64,000 bases of DNA from Salvelinus alpinus (GCF_045679555.1 NC_092093.1:65111575-65175574), one strand, 5' to 3'. Positions 35,764 through 46,625 are shown, counted from the stretch's first letter. Numbers and translations are program-made. The notes: generated from the sequence alone by a model not told the origin.

Positions 35764-35798
35764 CTTCCTTTATACTCCGATCACTCAACATGGCACCG
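35764..35798 (+). CDS. rpl22l1: rpl22l1 exon 1 (three codons) with TOP start
   Basis: CTTCCTTTATACTCC looks like a 5' terminal oligopyrimidine start; ATG GCA CCG at 35790-35798 (Met-Ala-Pro) is followed by donor GTATGT. Vertebrate RPL22 and RPL22L1 also have a very short first coding exon beginning MAP. Phase fits exon 2. Confidence 0.7.
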
Positions 35799-36512
35799 GT
35801 ATGTGAAAAGAGATCTTCTGAACTTTTGTTTTTTTATCGTTAATTTCACTTTTACTAAACAATGTGTTAATTACTTTACATTGTGCTATATAATACATTT
35901 CATTGTGATTTCTGGGTTTATATTATTAAAGTATAAAACTCCCCATTCATTTGTAGTCAAGGTTTAGCTAGTTTACGTTAGCTTGGCTTTCTAACGTTAA
36001 ACATGTTCAGTTTCAAAGATGGCAATTACTGTAAAGTAAGTTCAAAGCATAGATTCAAGATGGGTATTTGTTTTAACAATTGATACCATTTAAAAAAAAA
36101 AATTACAAGTATGCAATTTGCAGCCTCTTCACTAACAATGGCATACATACATTTTACCTAATTTTGGATTGTCGGTCAGTGTGAAATGAATTGGATCCAT
36201 TGTGCCTAATCAGAAAGAGGGTGAATTTGGTATTTCAATACTTCAGTCTGGGGACAGCTGAATCATGTGAACTAGATTCCTATTCTAATCTCAGAGACGT
36301 GGTTCAGGAGAAACATTAGATCGAGGAAAACCTCTCATGGCGATCTGACCCATAGTGGCTCAAATTGAATTTGTCACATGTTTCAGTAGACGAACTGTGA
36401 AATGCTTACTTACGAGCCTTCTCAACATTGCAGAGAGAAAGAAAATATAGGAATAATGAGTAACGATTACTTGGCTATATACACGGGGTACCAGTTCAGA
36501 GTCAATGTTTTT

Positions 36513-36973
36513 TTGTTTGTAATGTAACCTTTATTTAGCTAGGCAAGTCAGTTAAACTTCTTCGGGATCGGTGGGTCCCCTGGGGAACGGTTGAGCTAAC
36601 GTAGGCTAATGTGATTAGCATGAGGTTGTAAGTAACAAGAACATTTCCCAGGACATAGACATATCTGATATTGGCAGAAAGCTTAAATTCTTGTTAAGCT
36701 AACTGCACTGTCAAATTTACAGTATATATTACAGTGAAATAATACCATGCTGTTTGAGCACAGTTTTGAACATGAAAAGTTATTAAGAAAAATGCTTATT
36801 TACAATGACTGCCTACCCCGGCCAAACTCGCTGGGCCGATTGTGCGCCGCCCTATGGGACTCCCAATTACGGCCGGATGTGATACAGCCTGGATTCAAGC
36901 CAAGGATTGTTTTTGAATCCACTTCTTGCACTGAGATGCAGTGCCGTAGACCGCTGCACCACTCAGGAGCCCA
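36513..36973 (-). mobile_element. SINE carrying a TTAA insertion
   Basis: Minus-strand head GGGCTCCTGAGTGGTGCAGC, body with GGCCGTAATTGGGAGTCCCA and tail ACTGACTTGCCTAGCTAAAT. Split at 36556-36782 by another element; sits inside the LINE fragment. Confidence 0.8.
36556..36782. mobile_element. 227-bp insertion at TTAA (piggyBac-like MITE)
   Basis: Begins ACTTCTTCGGGATCGGTGGG; flanked by TTAA at 36552-36555 and 36783-36786. Removing it with one TTAA restores the SINE tail (CAGTTAAG...). Contains GAGCTAACGTAGGCTAATG and GGCAGAAAGCTTAAATTC. Target choice suggests piggyBac; it has no coding capacity. Confidence 0.75.
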
Positions 36974-37920
36974 TATGAGGTAATTGAGGTAGATATGTAC
37001 ATATAACTAGGAATAAAGTGACTTGGCAACAAGATGGATAATAAACAGTAGCTGCAGCGTATGTGACAGGGCCGTAATTATAATATATATTTGGGGAGGG
37101 ACCCCCCACACACACACAATATTCAAATATGCTCAAATTGTCCCCCCACCAATATATTGACATACATTTGCTACGGTACGACGGAACCACGCACCGCCAT
37201 CCGATATAATCATTAGCAAATGTAATCATAACTAAATTTAACAAATTGCCATTATTATTACGGCCGGTTCTAATATTACGGTGTACTGCAGTTCTGCGTG
37301 TGGTTTGTCCAAGTAGTTTTGCCGTACCCCAGCAGAAGCCGTTGCTCGACTGCTGTGGGTAGGTACAATCAATGTCAAACATGTGTATTAAACATTTGAA
37401 AACAAGAATGTAATATTAGTGTTATGTAGGCTATATCACTCTCGATTGTGATAGTTTTAAGGTCAACACGTCGTTGTGCGCTGGAACGGTAATTGTGGAA
37501 ATAATATTTTTATCAAAAGTCAATGTTTGCATGGAGTGGAAACAAACGTTTTTGGTGGAAATGGGCCGATTTGCGAGTGCTAATCAACCACCACTAACGT
37601 TAGCTATCATAGCTAAATTACCTGGAAAATTAATTAGCCACACATTCACCCATGGACCAACAATGGGGCTCACGGGTGTATTCAACTAATGTTAATGTCG
37701 TTATTACGTTATATTTGTCAGAAATCCCAAGTGAAGTCTGAGTAAAGTGTCAATCATTTATGTTGCGCTGCATGTGTAATTTATGTAGACGGTAGTAGCT
37801 TTAATTTATTGCATATTAGTATAGTGTACTGTACTTGCTTATGATAAATATAATTATTAGTGTTTGATTAAAGTGCAAGCCGTTTTATTACAGTCAGCTT
37901 TCATTCACAGTGATGTCATC

Positions 37921-37974
37921 ATGAGCAAGAGGAAGGGTGGCAGTGACATTCATCAGTTTTTTGGGCAGTCAGAA
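37921..37974 (+). pseudogene. start of a hAT (ZMYM1-like) transposase, interrupted
   Basis: ATG at 37921 gives MSKRKGGSDIHQFFGQSE, a start typical of ZMYM1-type hAT proteins. It is cut at about 37975 by a LINE. Confidence 0.5.
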
Positions 37975-37975
37975 T

Positions 37976-38721
37976 TAATTTTTTTATTTAACCAGGTAGG
38001 CCAGTTGAGAACAAATTCTTATTTACAACTGCGACCTGGCCAGGATAAAGCAAAGCAGTGCGACAGAAACAACACAGAGTTACACATAAACAAACATACA
38101 GTCAATAACGCAATAGAAAAATATATGTACAGTGTGTGCAAATATAGAAGATTAGGGAGGTAAGGCAATAAATAGGCCTTAGTGGCAAAATAATTACAAT
38201 TTAGCATTAACACTGGAGTGATGGATGTGCAGATGATGATGTGCAAATAGAGATACTGGGGTGCTAAAGAGCAAGAGGATAAGTAACAATATCGGGATGA
38301 GGTAGTTGGTTGTGCCATTTACAGATTGGCTGTGTACAGGTACAGTGATCGGTAAACTGCTCTGACAGCTGATGCTTAAAGTTAGAGAGGGAGATGTAAG
38401 ACTCCATCTAAGGTGATTTTTGCAATTCTTTCCAGTCATTGGCAGCAGAGAACTGGAAGGAAAGGTGGCCAAAGGAAGTGTTGGCTCTGGGGGTGACCAG
38501 TGAAATATACCTGCTGGAGCGGTGCTACGTGTGGGCGTTGCTATGGTGACCAGTGAGCTGAGATAAGGCGGGGCTTTACCTAGCATAGACTTATAGATGA
38601 CCTGAAGCCAGTGGGTTTTGCGATGACTATGTAGTGAGGGCAAGCCAACGAGAGCATACGTGTCGCAGTGGTGGGTAGTATATGGGGCTTTGGTGACAAA
38701 ACGGAATGCACTGTGATAGAC
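37976..38721 (-). mobile_element. LINE 3' end, copy 1
   Basis: Minus strand, ends in the tail CTGGTTAAATAAAAAA. The frame 38194-38643 includes HWLQVIYKSMLGKAPPYLSS, the C-terminal region of a non-LTR reverse transcriptase. 5' truncated at GTGATAGAC. Confidence 0.75.
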
Positions 38722-39535
38722 TATTTTTATTTCACCTTTATTTAGCCAGGTAGGCCAGCTGAGAACAAGTTCTCATTTACAACTGCGACCTGGCCAAGAT
38801 CAAGCAAAGCAGTGTGACACAAACAACACTGAGTTACACATGGAATAAACAAATGTACAGTCAATAACACAATAGAAAAGTCTATATACAGTGTGTGCAA
38901 ATTAAGTAAGATTAGGGAGGTAAGGCAATAAATAGGCCATAGTGGCGAAATAATTACAATTTAGCAATTAAACACTGGAGAGATAGATTAGCAGGAGATG
39001 AATGTGCAAGTAGAGATACTGGGTTGCAAAGGAGCAAAAAAATACAACAATATGGGGATGAGGTAGTTGGGTGGGCTGTTTACAGATGGGCTATGTGCAG
39101 AGTGCAATGCTCTGTAAGCTGTTCTGACAGCTGATGCTTAAAGTTAGAGAGGGAGATATGAGTCTCCAGCTTCAGTATTTTTGCAATTCTTTCCAGTCAT
39201 TGACAGCAGAGAACTGGAAGGAAAGGCAGCCAAAGTAGGAGTTGGCTTTGGGGCTGACCAGTGAAATATACCTGCTGGAGCGCGTGCTACGAGTGGGTGC
39301 TGCTATGGTGACCAGTGAGCTGAGATAAGGCGGGGCTTTACCTAGCAAAGACTTATAGATGACCTGGAGCCAGTGGGTTTGGTCACGAATATGAAGCGAG
39401 GGCCAGCCAACGAGAGCATACGGGTCGCAGTGGTAGGTAGTATATGGGGCTTTGGTGACAAAATTGATGGCAATGTGATAGACTGCATCCAATTTGCTGA
39501 GTAGAGTGTAAATGACATCGGTTGGATACTCAGTT
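38722..39535 (-). mobile_element. LINE 3' end, copy 2
   Basis: Begins immediately after copy 1 in the same orientation with its own tail (TAAATAAAGGTGAAATAAAA on the minus strand). The frame 39172-39492 reads LVGWPSLHIRDQTHWLQVIY. Very similar to copy 1 but extends further 5'. Confidence 0.75.
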
Positions 39536-40226
39536 TTACGAAAGAAGAATAAGTTGAGAGCAGTGAGGAAATGAGTACCAGTCAGATGATAGAAGTCTAC
39601 AGTAGTACAAGAGATGAGTCAATGTTTCTTGATATAATAATCATTGCCATTCAGATCAGAAATGGTTAGTAATCCATTCCTGAACATCATAGCAAGAAAC
39701 ACCACTTGTTTACTGATAATATTTATTTCATGTTCAGGGTAAGGAGAGAGCATGAGGATGCCAACAGGGCAGGGAAAGCAGGTGAGTGAGAAAAGGAGTA
39801 AATATTGATGACTGATCTGATATCGCTGTGTTGGTGTTGTTCCTACGACATAATAATTAATGTTGCTCCAGGACCATCATTATAACTGACCTGTAGTTAG
39901 TTGGTTACGAAAAAGGACATCACAACAGTCTAATCCTAATGTACAGACCAGACTCCTGTTGGCCTCCATATGTGTATCAACATTCTTTCTAGTCATTAGT
40001 TTACTGATAATATTTCTTTCATGTTCACTCTCCTGCGTTCAGTGTAAAGAGAGAGAGAGAGAGCATGAGGATGCTGACAGGACAGGGAGAGCAGGTGACA
40101 TGGAGGTGAGTGAGAAAAGGAGTAAATATTGATGGTTAAGACCGAATAATGACATAACAGCAGTCTAATCCTAATGTTAATTTAAACAGATATTCCTCTA
40201 AGTATGGCTTCTCATGTGTATTTCAG

Positions 40227-40545
40227 ATAATACATTCAAGCAGTCTTATGAAGATTGTTGGGGGTGTGAAGTACTTGGTGCGGCAAGGTCAGGCTTTTTG
40301 AGGCGTTGATAAGGAAAGTGGGAATTTCAGCAAGCTTCTAAAGTACAAGGCAGAGGGCGATGCAGAGCTGACCACCTGGCTGAAAGGTCACTTTGATTTC
40401 ACCAGTCCCCAAATGCAAAACGAAATGTTGAAGCTGGTGGGCAATACAATCGTCAAAGAATTTCTGTCGGAAATAACATCAATGCCAGTGGTTCAGTTCG
40501 CACTTATCATTGATGGCACCCAGGATATATCAGGAGTCAATATGT
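40227..40545 (+). pseudogene. hAT (ZMYM1-like) transposase remnant, N-terminal half
   Basis: After an acceptor-like TTTCAG the frame reads MKIVGGVKYLVRQGQAF, a TGA (probably from CGA), then ESGNFSKLLKYKAEGDAEL, QMQNEMLKLVGNTIVKEFL and FALIIDGTQDISG, where the Asp belongs to the catalytic core. It is cut by the hAT-type element at 40591. Confidence 0.65.
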
Positions 40546-40590
40546 TTGAATACACCCAGGATATATCAGGAGTTGATCAGGAGTCAATAT

Positions 40591-41850
40591 TAGAGGTCGA
40601 CCGATTATGATTTTTCAACGCCGATACCGATTATTGGAGGACCAAAAAAAGCCTATACCGATTAATCGGACGATTTTTATATATATGTGTGTGTGTGTGT
40701 GTGTGTAATGACAATTACAACAATACTGAATGAACAATGAATACTTATTTTAACTTAATATAATACATAAAATCTATTTAGTCTCAAATAAATAATGAAA
40801 CATGCTCAATTTGGTTAAAATAATGCAAAAACACAGTGTTGGAGAAGAAAGTAAAAGTGCAATATGTGCCATGTAAAAAATAAAAAAGCTAACGTTTAAG
40901 TTCCTTGCTCAGAACAAATGAAAGCTGGTGGTTCAATATTCCCAGTTCTTCAATATTCCCAGTTAAGAAGTTTTAGGTTGTGGTTATAATAGGAATTATG
41001 ACGCGTCGACTATTTTTCTCTATACCATTTGTATTTCATATACCTTTGACTATTGGATGTTCTAATAGGCACTTTAGTATTGCCAGCCAGATCTCAGGAG
41101 TTGATAGGCTTGAAGTCATAAACCGCGCTGTGATTCAAGCATTGCTAAGAGCTGCTGGCAAACGCAGTAAAGTTTGAATTAATGTTTACGAGCCTGCTGC
41201 TGCCTACCACCGCTCAGTCAAACTGCTCTATCAAATATCAAATCATAGACTTAATTATAATATAATAATCACAGAAATATGAGCCTTTTGTCATTAATAT
41301 GGTCAAATCCGGAAACGATCATTACGAAAACAAAACATTTATTCTTTCAGTGAAATACGGAACCGTATTTTATCGAACGGGTGACAACCCTAAGTCTAAA
41401 TATTGCTGTTACATTGCACAACCTTCAATGTTATGTCATCATTATGTAAAATTCTGGCAAATTAGTTCACAATGAGCCAGGTGGCTCAAACTGTTGCATA
41501 TACCCTGACTCTGTGTGCAATAAACGCAAGAGAAGTGACACAATTTCCCTAGTTAATATTGCTTGCTAACATTAATTTCTTTTAACTAAATATGCAGGTT
41601 TACAAATATATACTTCTGTGTATTGATTTTAAGAAAGGCATTGATGTTTATGGTTAGATACATTCGTGCAACGATTGTGCTTTTTTTGATTATATGCAAC
41701 GCAGGACAAGCTAGTTAACCTAGTAATATCATCAACCATGTGTAGTTAACTAGTGATTATGTGAAGATTGATTGTTTTTTATAAGGTAAGTTTAATGCTA
41801 GCTAGCAACTTACCTTGGCTCCTTGCTGCACTCGCGTAACAAGTGGTCAG
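40591..41850. mobile_element. truncated second copy of the TAGAGGTCGACC hAT-type element
   Basis: Starts TAGAGGTCGACCGATTATGA and follows 20066-21944 with high similarity (GCTAACGTTTAAGTTCCTTG, GGCACTTTAGTATTGCCAG). It lacks the 176-bp insertion and the right end. Confidence 0.85.
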
Positions 41851-41869
41851 CCTGCCATTTAACTAACAA

Positions 41870-42351
41870 TTTAGCAGTCTTATGGCTTGGGGGTAGAAGC
41901 TGTTCCTGTTGCTTTCAGACTTGGTGCATTGGTACTGCTAGCTGTGCGGTAGCAGAGAGAACAGTTCAGGGCTCTACATTCTGAACATTTTACTCGCATA
42001 TGCGCCTAAATATTTTGCTGTGCGACCAGGCCCCAAGAAATTAATGATTCTAGCTTTATTACCTCAAATATTTGTCATTGTGCGCCTAAATTACTTTGTG
42101 CGCGCTTCCTTTTTTTCAATTTAGGCGCACACGTGCTCCTTTAAAAAAAAGGTCAGCATTGAGCCCTGCAGTCTAGGACTTGGTGGCTGGAGTCTGACCA
42201 TTTTTAGGGCCTTCCTCTGACACATCACCTGGTATAGAGGTTCTGGATGGCTGGAAGCTCGGCCCCAGTGATGTACTGGGCCATACGCACCACCATCTGT
42301 AGGACCTTGCGGTCGGATGCCAAGCAGTCGCCATACCAAGCAGTGATGCAG
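41870..42351 (-). mobile_element. Rex1-like LINE fragment, left half
   Basis: GTCTTATGGCTTGGGGGTAG, TAGGGCCTTCCTCTGACAC, CCCAGTGATGTACTGGGCC. Read inverted it is reverse transcriptase sequence. It continues at 45614 after the hAT-type insertion. Confidence 0.75.
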
Positions 42352-42696
42352 TAGGGCTGAGCGATATGGCCTGAAACTCATAGCTCACCTTTTATTAATT
42401 TTTCTTATGAGTGATTCACGATAACATCTTGATTTAAAAAAATATATATGTGTGTGTTTTCTCTAAGCTTTGTTGTACAATTTAAAGGTCAAATCCAAAC
42501 GGTCAACAATAATTGAATTCAGAGCTTTTACCTTCCACAACCATAAGACCCACTAATAAGTTAATCAAAATAGTTGTACCTGCTTTTTTTTTAGCAATAA
42601 TCACTGATCTGGCTTTCAGGTTTGTCTATAATGTAGCAAGCATTATAGAAAATTAACACTCATAAACAATTTCTCAAACACAAGCCCACATGCTAG

Positions 42697-43527
42697 TGTA
42701 ACAGGGTTGGTTATGTTTCCACTTGCCTCTAAAGAAATGTGTATTTAATGTTCAGGCATTCTTATTGGTTAGTTCAACTCTGATGACAATAAGGTGTGTT
42801 GTGATTGGCCCCGCTTGCAGATAGGGGGAGATCGCGAACGTCAGGTCTTCCCAGTATGAAAATGTGATGCAAGGGGTACGTCACGTTCTGAATACTGTTT
42901 TCTATTTTCTATTTTACAATGTGTACAAGTTTGCTGTACGTTACTGATTTATACATATGTGGGTATATGGTACCTGTTAGGGATTGAGGGGCTTTCTGGG
43001 ATGTGCTTTGGCATATGACTGCTGTAAATAAATGTGTTAGCTAGCATACACCGATGTCATGGTCACATAAGCCACTGCTAACACAGTTGTCTTCATGCTA
43101 CAGATTTTGCCATCAACAGCCATCAATACCGTTAAGCCCTGCACAACTAACGTGCTGTTTCCCATTTAACAACATAAATAAATGATGCTCGGGGCGAGGG
43201 GACGGACTAAAGTTAAACTGTTACATTGGTGCCGTGACCCGGATCACTGTTTGCCCGAGGCAAAGGAGGAGGTCGAAAGGGGGGTGAGTTTAGCCGATGT
43301 GAAATGGCTAGCTAGTTAGCGGTGGTGCGCGCTAATAGCGTTTCAATCGGTGACGTTACTCGCTTTGAGACCTTGAAGTAGTGGTTCCCCTTGCTCTGCA
43401 AGGGCCGCGGCTTTTGTGGAGCGATGGGTAACGATGCTTCGTGGGTGACTGTTGTTGATGTGTGCAGAGGGTCCCTGGTTCGCACCTGGGTCGGGGCGAG
43501 GGGACCGACTAAAGTTAAACTGTTACA
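42697..43527. mobile_element. candidate LTR-type element, internally deleted
   Basis: Flanked by CTAG on both sides (42693-42696, 43528-43531). The first 529 bp start TGTAACAGGG and end AAACTGTTACA, then TTGGTGCCGTGACCCGGAT at 43226-43244 could be a primer-binding site. The element ends with the same 39 bases (TAAAGTTAAACTGTTACA) as the first 529-bp block. No coding sequence. The part 43287-43527 is the inverse of 20518-20693. Confidence 0.4.
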
Positions 43528-43644
43528 CTAGTGAGTAGCCAGCTAATATTTATATTTCAAGTTTAGCCAACTTGGATCTAGGTATAATTTCACAAGCTCT
43601 GATTTCAGCTAGCAAGGCAAAACAGTTGAATTGTTATGAACACA

Positions 43645-43747
43645 CCCTTCTGTCCGTCTCCAACTGTTTGAACAGCATGCTAGCCTGTCCACTTTGTTCC
43701 CTTCTGTCCGTCTCCAACTGTTTGAACAGCATGCTAGCCTGTCCACT
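43645..43747. repeat. 54-bp tandem duplication
   Basis: Two copies containing CCCTTCTGTCCGTCTCCAAC and GAACAGCATGCTAGCCTGTC. Confidence 0.92.
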
Positions 43748-44332
43748 ATAAATAAGGCTTACCTTATTTCTCAGAATGAGAACGAGTTGCCAATTCCTTT
43801 ATAATTGTTTTAAGTTTATTGCACATTTATAAAAGACTAAACAGCTAGTATAACAATCTTTATTTGACTAAAATGCTGCTAGCGATATGTGGTACCATAA
43901 TGCGCGTGTGACAAACTGAGCATTTTCCAGAATGAATGTTCATTGGTACATCTGTTTTAGTATATTCTGCTCTGCTTGAATTTTGAGGAGTTTAAACATA
44001 AACAGGGTTGGAAAGGTCAACTTCCCCTCTATTACAGTAAAATAATGTCTCCATGTGTTTTGGTGTCTATATGACCCATTCTGTTGGTCCAAACCTGAAA
44101 TGCGAATAGCGAGTTGAAACTGTTTGTCATAGAGGAATAAGTGATCTCTCATCTTTGTTGTTGTGAGTGGTAGGGGGAGGGGCTTGGGTGAAAGAGGTGA
44201 ATTGAAATCTGTCCAAAATAAGCACACCGCGCCTATTTTGAACCTTAACTTGTCACCTGCCTTCCCGCCATTGGGAAAACGACTCACATAGGGAGTTAGG
44301 GCGGAGACATGAGCATTATATACAGATTTCTG

Positions 44333-45588
44333 GTGTAAATGGGAAGCTATTCAGGCCCCTTTATAAAATGTTGTTATGTTACAGCCTTATTCTAAAATGT
44401 ATTAAGTAGTTTTCCCCCCCTCAATCTACACACAATACCCCATAATGATGAAGCAAAAACAGTTTTTTAGAAATTGGTGCAAATTTATAACTTAAAAAAA
44501 AACTGATATCACATTTACATAAGTATTCAGCCCCTTTACTCAGTACTTTGTTTAAGCACATTTGGCAGTGATTACAGCCTTGACTCTTCTCGGGTATGAC
44601 ACTACATGCTTGGCACACTTATTTGGGGAGTTTCTCCCATTTCTCCGTTCATCTTTCCCTCGATCCTGACAGGTCTCCCAGTCTCTGCCGCTGAGAAACA
44701 TCCACACAGCATGCTTCTGGTGGATGTTGGTGCCAGGATTCCAGGTGCCAGGATTCCTCCAGACGTGGCATTCAGGCTAAAGAGTTCAATCTTGGTTTCA
44801 TCAGACCAGAGAATCTTGTTTCTCATGGTCTGAGAGTCCTTTAGGTGCCTTTTGGCAAATTCCAAGTAGGCTGTCATGTGCCTTTTTACTGAGGAGTTGC
44901 TTCCATCTGGCAACTCTACCAAGAAGGCCTGATTTGGTGGAGTGCTGCAGAGATGATTGTCCTCCCATCTCCACAGAGGAGCTCTGTCAGAGTGACCATC
45001 AGGTTCTTGGTCACCTCCCTGACCAAGGCCCTTTTCCTCCGATTGCTCAGTTTGGCCGGGCAGCCAGCTCTAGTAATGATGGATGCCACTTAGTTGGTGG
45101 GGACCTTCAATGCTGCAGAAATGTTTCAGTACCCTTCCCCAGATCTGTGCCTCGACACAATCATGTCTCGGAGCTCTACGGACAATTCCTTCGACCTCAT
45201 GGCTTGGTTTTTGCTCTGACATACACTGTCAACTGTGGGACCTTATATAGACGTCTGTGCCTTTCCAAATCATGTCCAATCGATTGAATTTACCACAGGT
45301 GGACTTCAATCACGTTGTAGAAACATCTCAAGGATGATCAATAGAAACAGAACGCAACCGAGCTCAATTTTGAGTCTCATAGCAAAGGGTCTGAATACTT
45401 GTGTAAATAAGGTATTTCTGTTTTTTTTTTATGTGCAAAAATGTCAAAAATCTGTTTTTGCTTTGTCATTATGGGGTATTGTGTGTAGATTGATAATTCA
45501 TTCAAATATTGAATCCATCTGAGAATAAGGCTGTAAAATAACAAAATTTGGAAAAAGTCAAGGGTCTGAATACTTTCCGGATGCAGTG
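44333..45588 (-). mobile_element. Tc1-like element near the right end of the hAT-type element
   Basis: Subterminal CAATCTACACACAATACCCC at 44423 and its inverse near 45470; right end GGTCTGAATACTTTCCGGAT...CAGTG followed by TA. The minus-strand frame 44602-44922 reads [18 protein letters not shown] with the first catalytic Asp. Frame breaks throughout. Same family as 57930-59627. Confidence 0.85.
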
Positions 45589-45613
45589 TATATCGCCCAG
45601 CCCTATAATGCAG

Positions 45614-45890
45614 TCAAGATGCATTATAGGGTGCAGCTGTTTAACTTTTTGAGGATCTGAGGGCCCATGACAAATCTTTTCAGCCTCCTGAAGGGGAAGA
45701 GGTGTTGTTTTTCCCTCTTCACATCTGTGTTGGTGTATGTGTACCGTGATCAATCCTTAGTGATGTGAACACCGTGGAACTTTAAGCTCTCGACCTGCTC
45801 CACTACAGCTTGTCGACGTGAGTGCTCGGCCCTCTGTTTTTTGTAGTCCATGATTAGCTCCTTTGTCTTGCTGACGTTGAGGGAGACAAT
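45614..45890 (-). mobile_element. Rex1-like LINE fragment, right half
   Basis: TTTTTGAGGATCTGAGGGCC, AGCTCTCGACCTGCTCCACT and TTGTAGTCCATGATTAGCTC continue the LINE of 41870-42351. Confidence 0.75.
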
Positions 45891-45934
45891 CATTACGCTC
45901 CTTTATATTTCTATGATCTGAATGTGTCCCCTAG

Positions 45935-46037
45935 CTGAAGCAGAAGAAACAGACTGTGGTCAAGCGCGCCAAGAAGGGGGTTCACCCTGGACCTGACCCA
46001 CCCTGTGGAGGACAGCATCCTGGACTCGGCCAACTTC
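45935..46037 (+). CDS. rpl22l1: rpl22l1 exon 2, one base too long
   Basis: 103 bases; 102 would keep phase 0 on both sides. The extra G lies in AAGGGGGTT. Donor GTATGT. Confidence 0.75.
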
Positions 46038-46220
46038 GTATGTTACCGGCCCCGCTTCACCGGACACCATAGGGCTACTGCCCATGGTCTTCATCATTAA
46101 ACAGGCTAGGGATATTATGCTTTATCATTGTGTAATGTTTGTCTAACTCTGTGTGTGGACTATGGTAACATTCCCTAGCTGACTAGGGTTCTCTTCCCTA
46201 GTCACTGCTCTTTCCAACAG

Positions 46221-46337
46221 GAAACCTTTCTCAACGAGAGGGTAAAGGTCAATGGCAAGACAGGAAATCTGGCAAATGTAGTCGAGATCAAACTTCTGAA
46301 AAACAAGATCCATGTCACAGAACCAGCATTCCAAGAG
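46221..46337 (+). CDS. rpl22l1: rpl22l1 exon 3, changed phase
   Basis: Acceptor CCAACAG, donor GTAAGC. Frame is open (ETFLNERVKVNGKTGNL) to the end, but the end reads PAFQE where the family has FSKR, and TCCAAGAG fits SKR in another frame, so a small indel precedes the donor. Confidence 0.75.
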
Positions 46338-46504
46338 GTAAGCTATTGTTGTCGATAGTCTACTACTAATAACTCCATTGAGTGTGCCTTTTTTAACTAG
46401 GAGTAGATTTGAGGAACTCCCTGGCCTCAACCCTTTAGGACAGGTCTGAGGTGTACTCCTCCCCTTCTTTGACATCAAACTCCTCCTTTCCCATTGGTCC
46501 ACAG

Positions 46505-46625
46505 GTACCTGAAGAAGAACAACCTCCGTGATTGGTTGAGAGTCGTGTTGTCAGACAAGGAGACCTACGAGCTGAGATACTTCCAGATCAGCCAGGAAGA
46601 GGAGGAAGAGGACAATGACGAGTAG
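46505..46625 (+). CDS. rpl22l1: rpl22l1 exon 4, 24 bases missing
   Basis: Begins GTACCTGAAGAAGAACAAC. In the family two TACCTGAAG-like repeats flank about eight codons; here only one remains, which fits deletion between direct repeats. The rest through the acidic tail is open. Confidence 0.75.

Larger units (their letters stand above)
36358..37066 (-). mobile_element. LINE 3' end fragment, interrupted by a SINE
   Basis: TGAATTTGTCACATGTTTCA, GTGAAATGCTTACTTACGAG and GGCTATATACACGGGGTACC, then after the SINE GAGGTAATTGAGGTAGATAT. I recognise this as the 3' region of the Rex1-like LINE common in salmonids, inverted. The same family is at 41870-42351 and 45614-45890. Confidence 0.7.
42352..45605. 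mobile_element. hAT-type element inserted in the LINE
   Basis: Ends TAGGGCTGAGCGATATGG and (inverse) TAGGGCTGGGCGATA; flanked by TGATGCAG (42344-42351) and TAATGCAG (45606-45613), an 8-bp duplication with one mismatch. It contains an LTR-like element (42697-43527), a 54-bp duplication and, at its right end, a Tc1-like element. Confidence 0.75.
35799..45934 (+). other. rpl22l1: rpl22l1 intron 1, 10.1 kb of nested elements
   Basis: Bounded by the donor after exon 1 and the acceptor CCCCTAG at 45934. Most of it is LINE, SINE, hAT, LTR-like and Tc1 sequence listed separately. In 37070-37900 and 39540-40220 I see no clear gene except remnants of a hAT transposase. Confidence 0.6.
35764..46625 (+). 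pseudogene. rpl22l1: rpl22l1 (ribosomal protein L22-like 1), frame-disrupted copy
   Basis: Four exons: 35764-35798 (MAP), 45935-46037 (LKQKKQTVVKRAKKG, then FTLDLTHPVEDSILDSANF after a frame correction), 46221-46337 (ETFLNERVKVNGKTGNL, LLKNKIHVT) and 46505-46625 ([27 protein letters not shown], acidic tail, stop TAG 46623-46625). RPL22L1 is a paralog of the 60S protein eL22. Damage: an extra G in a run of five (about 45976-45980); exon 3 is 117 bases and leaves phase 0, whereas exon 4 needs phase 2; and about eight codons (KYLTKKYL-type) are missing at the start of exon 4. Introns are kept, so it is not a processed copy. Either a decaying duplicate or, less likely, several sequencing errors. 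Promoter, TOP start and poly(A) signal still look normal. Confidence 0.8.
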
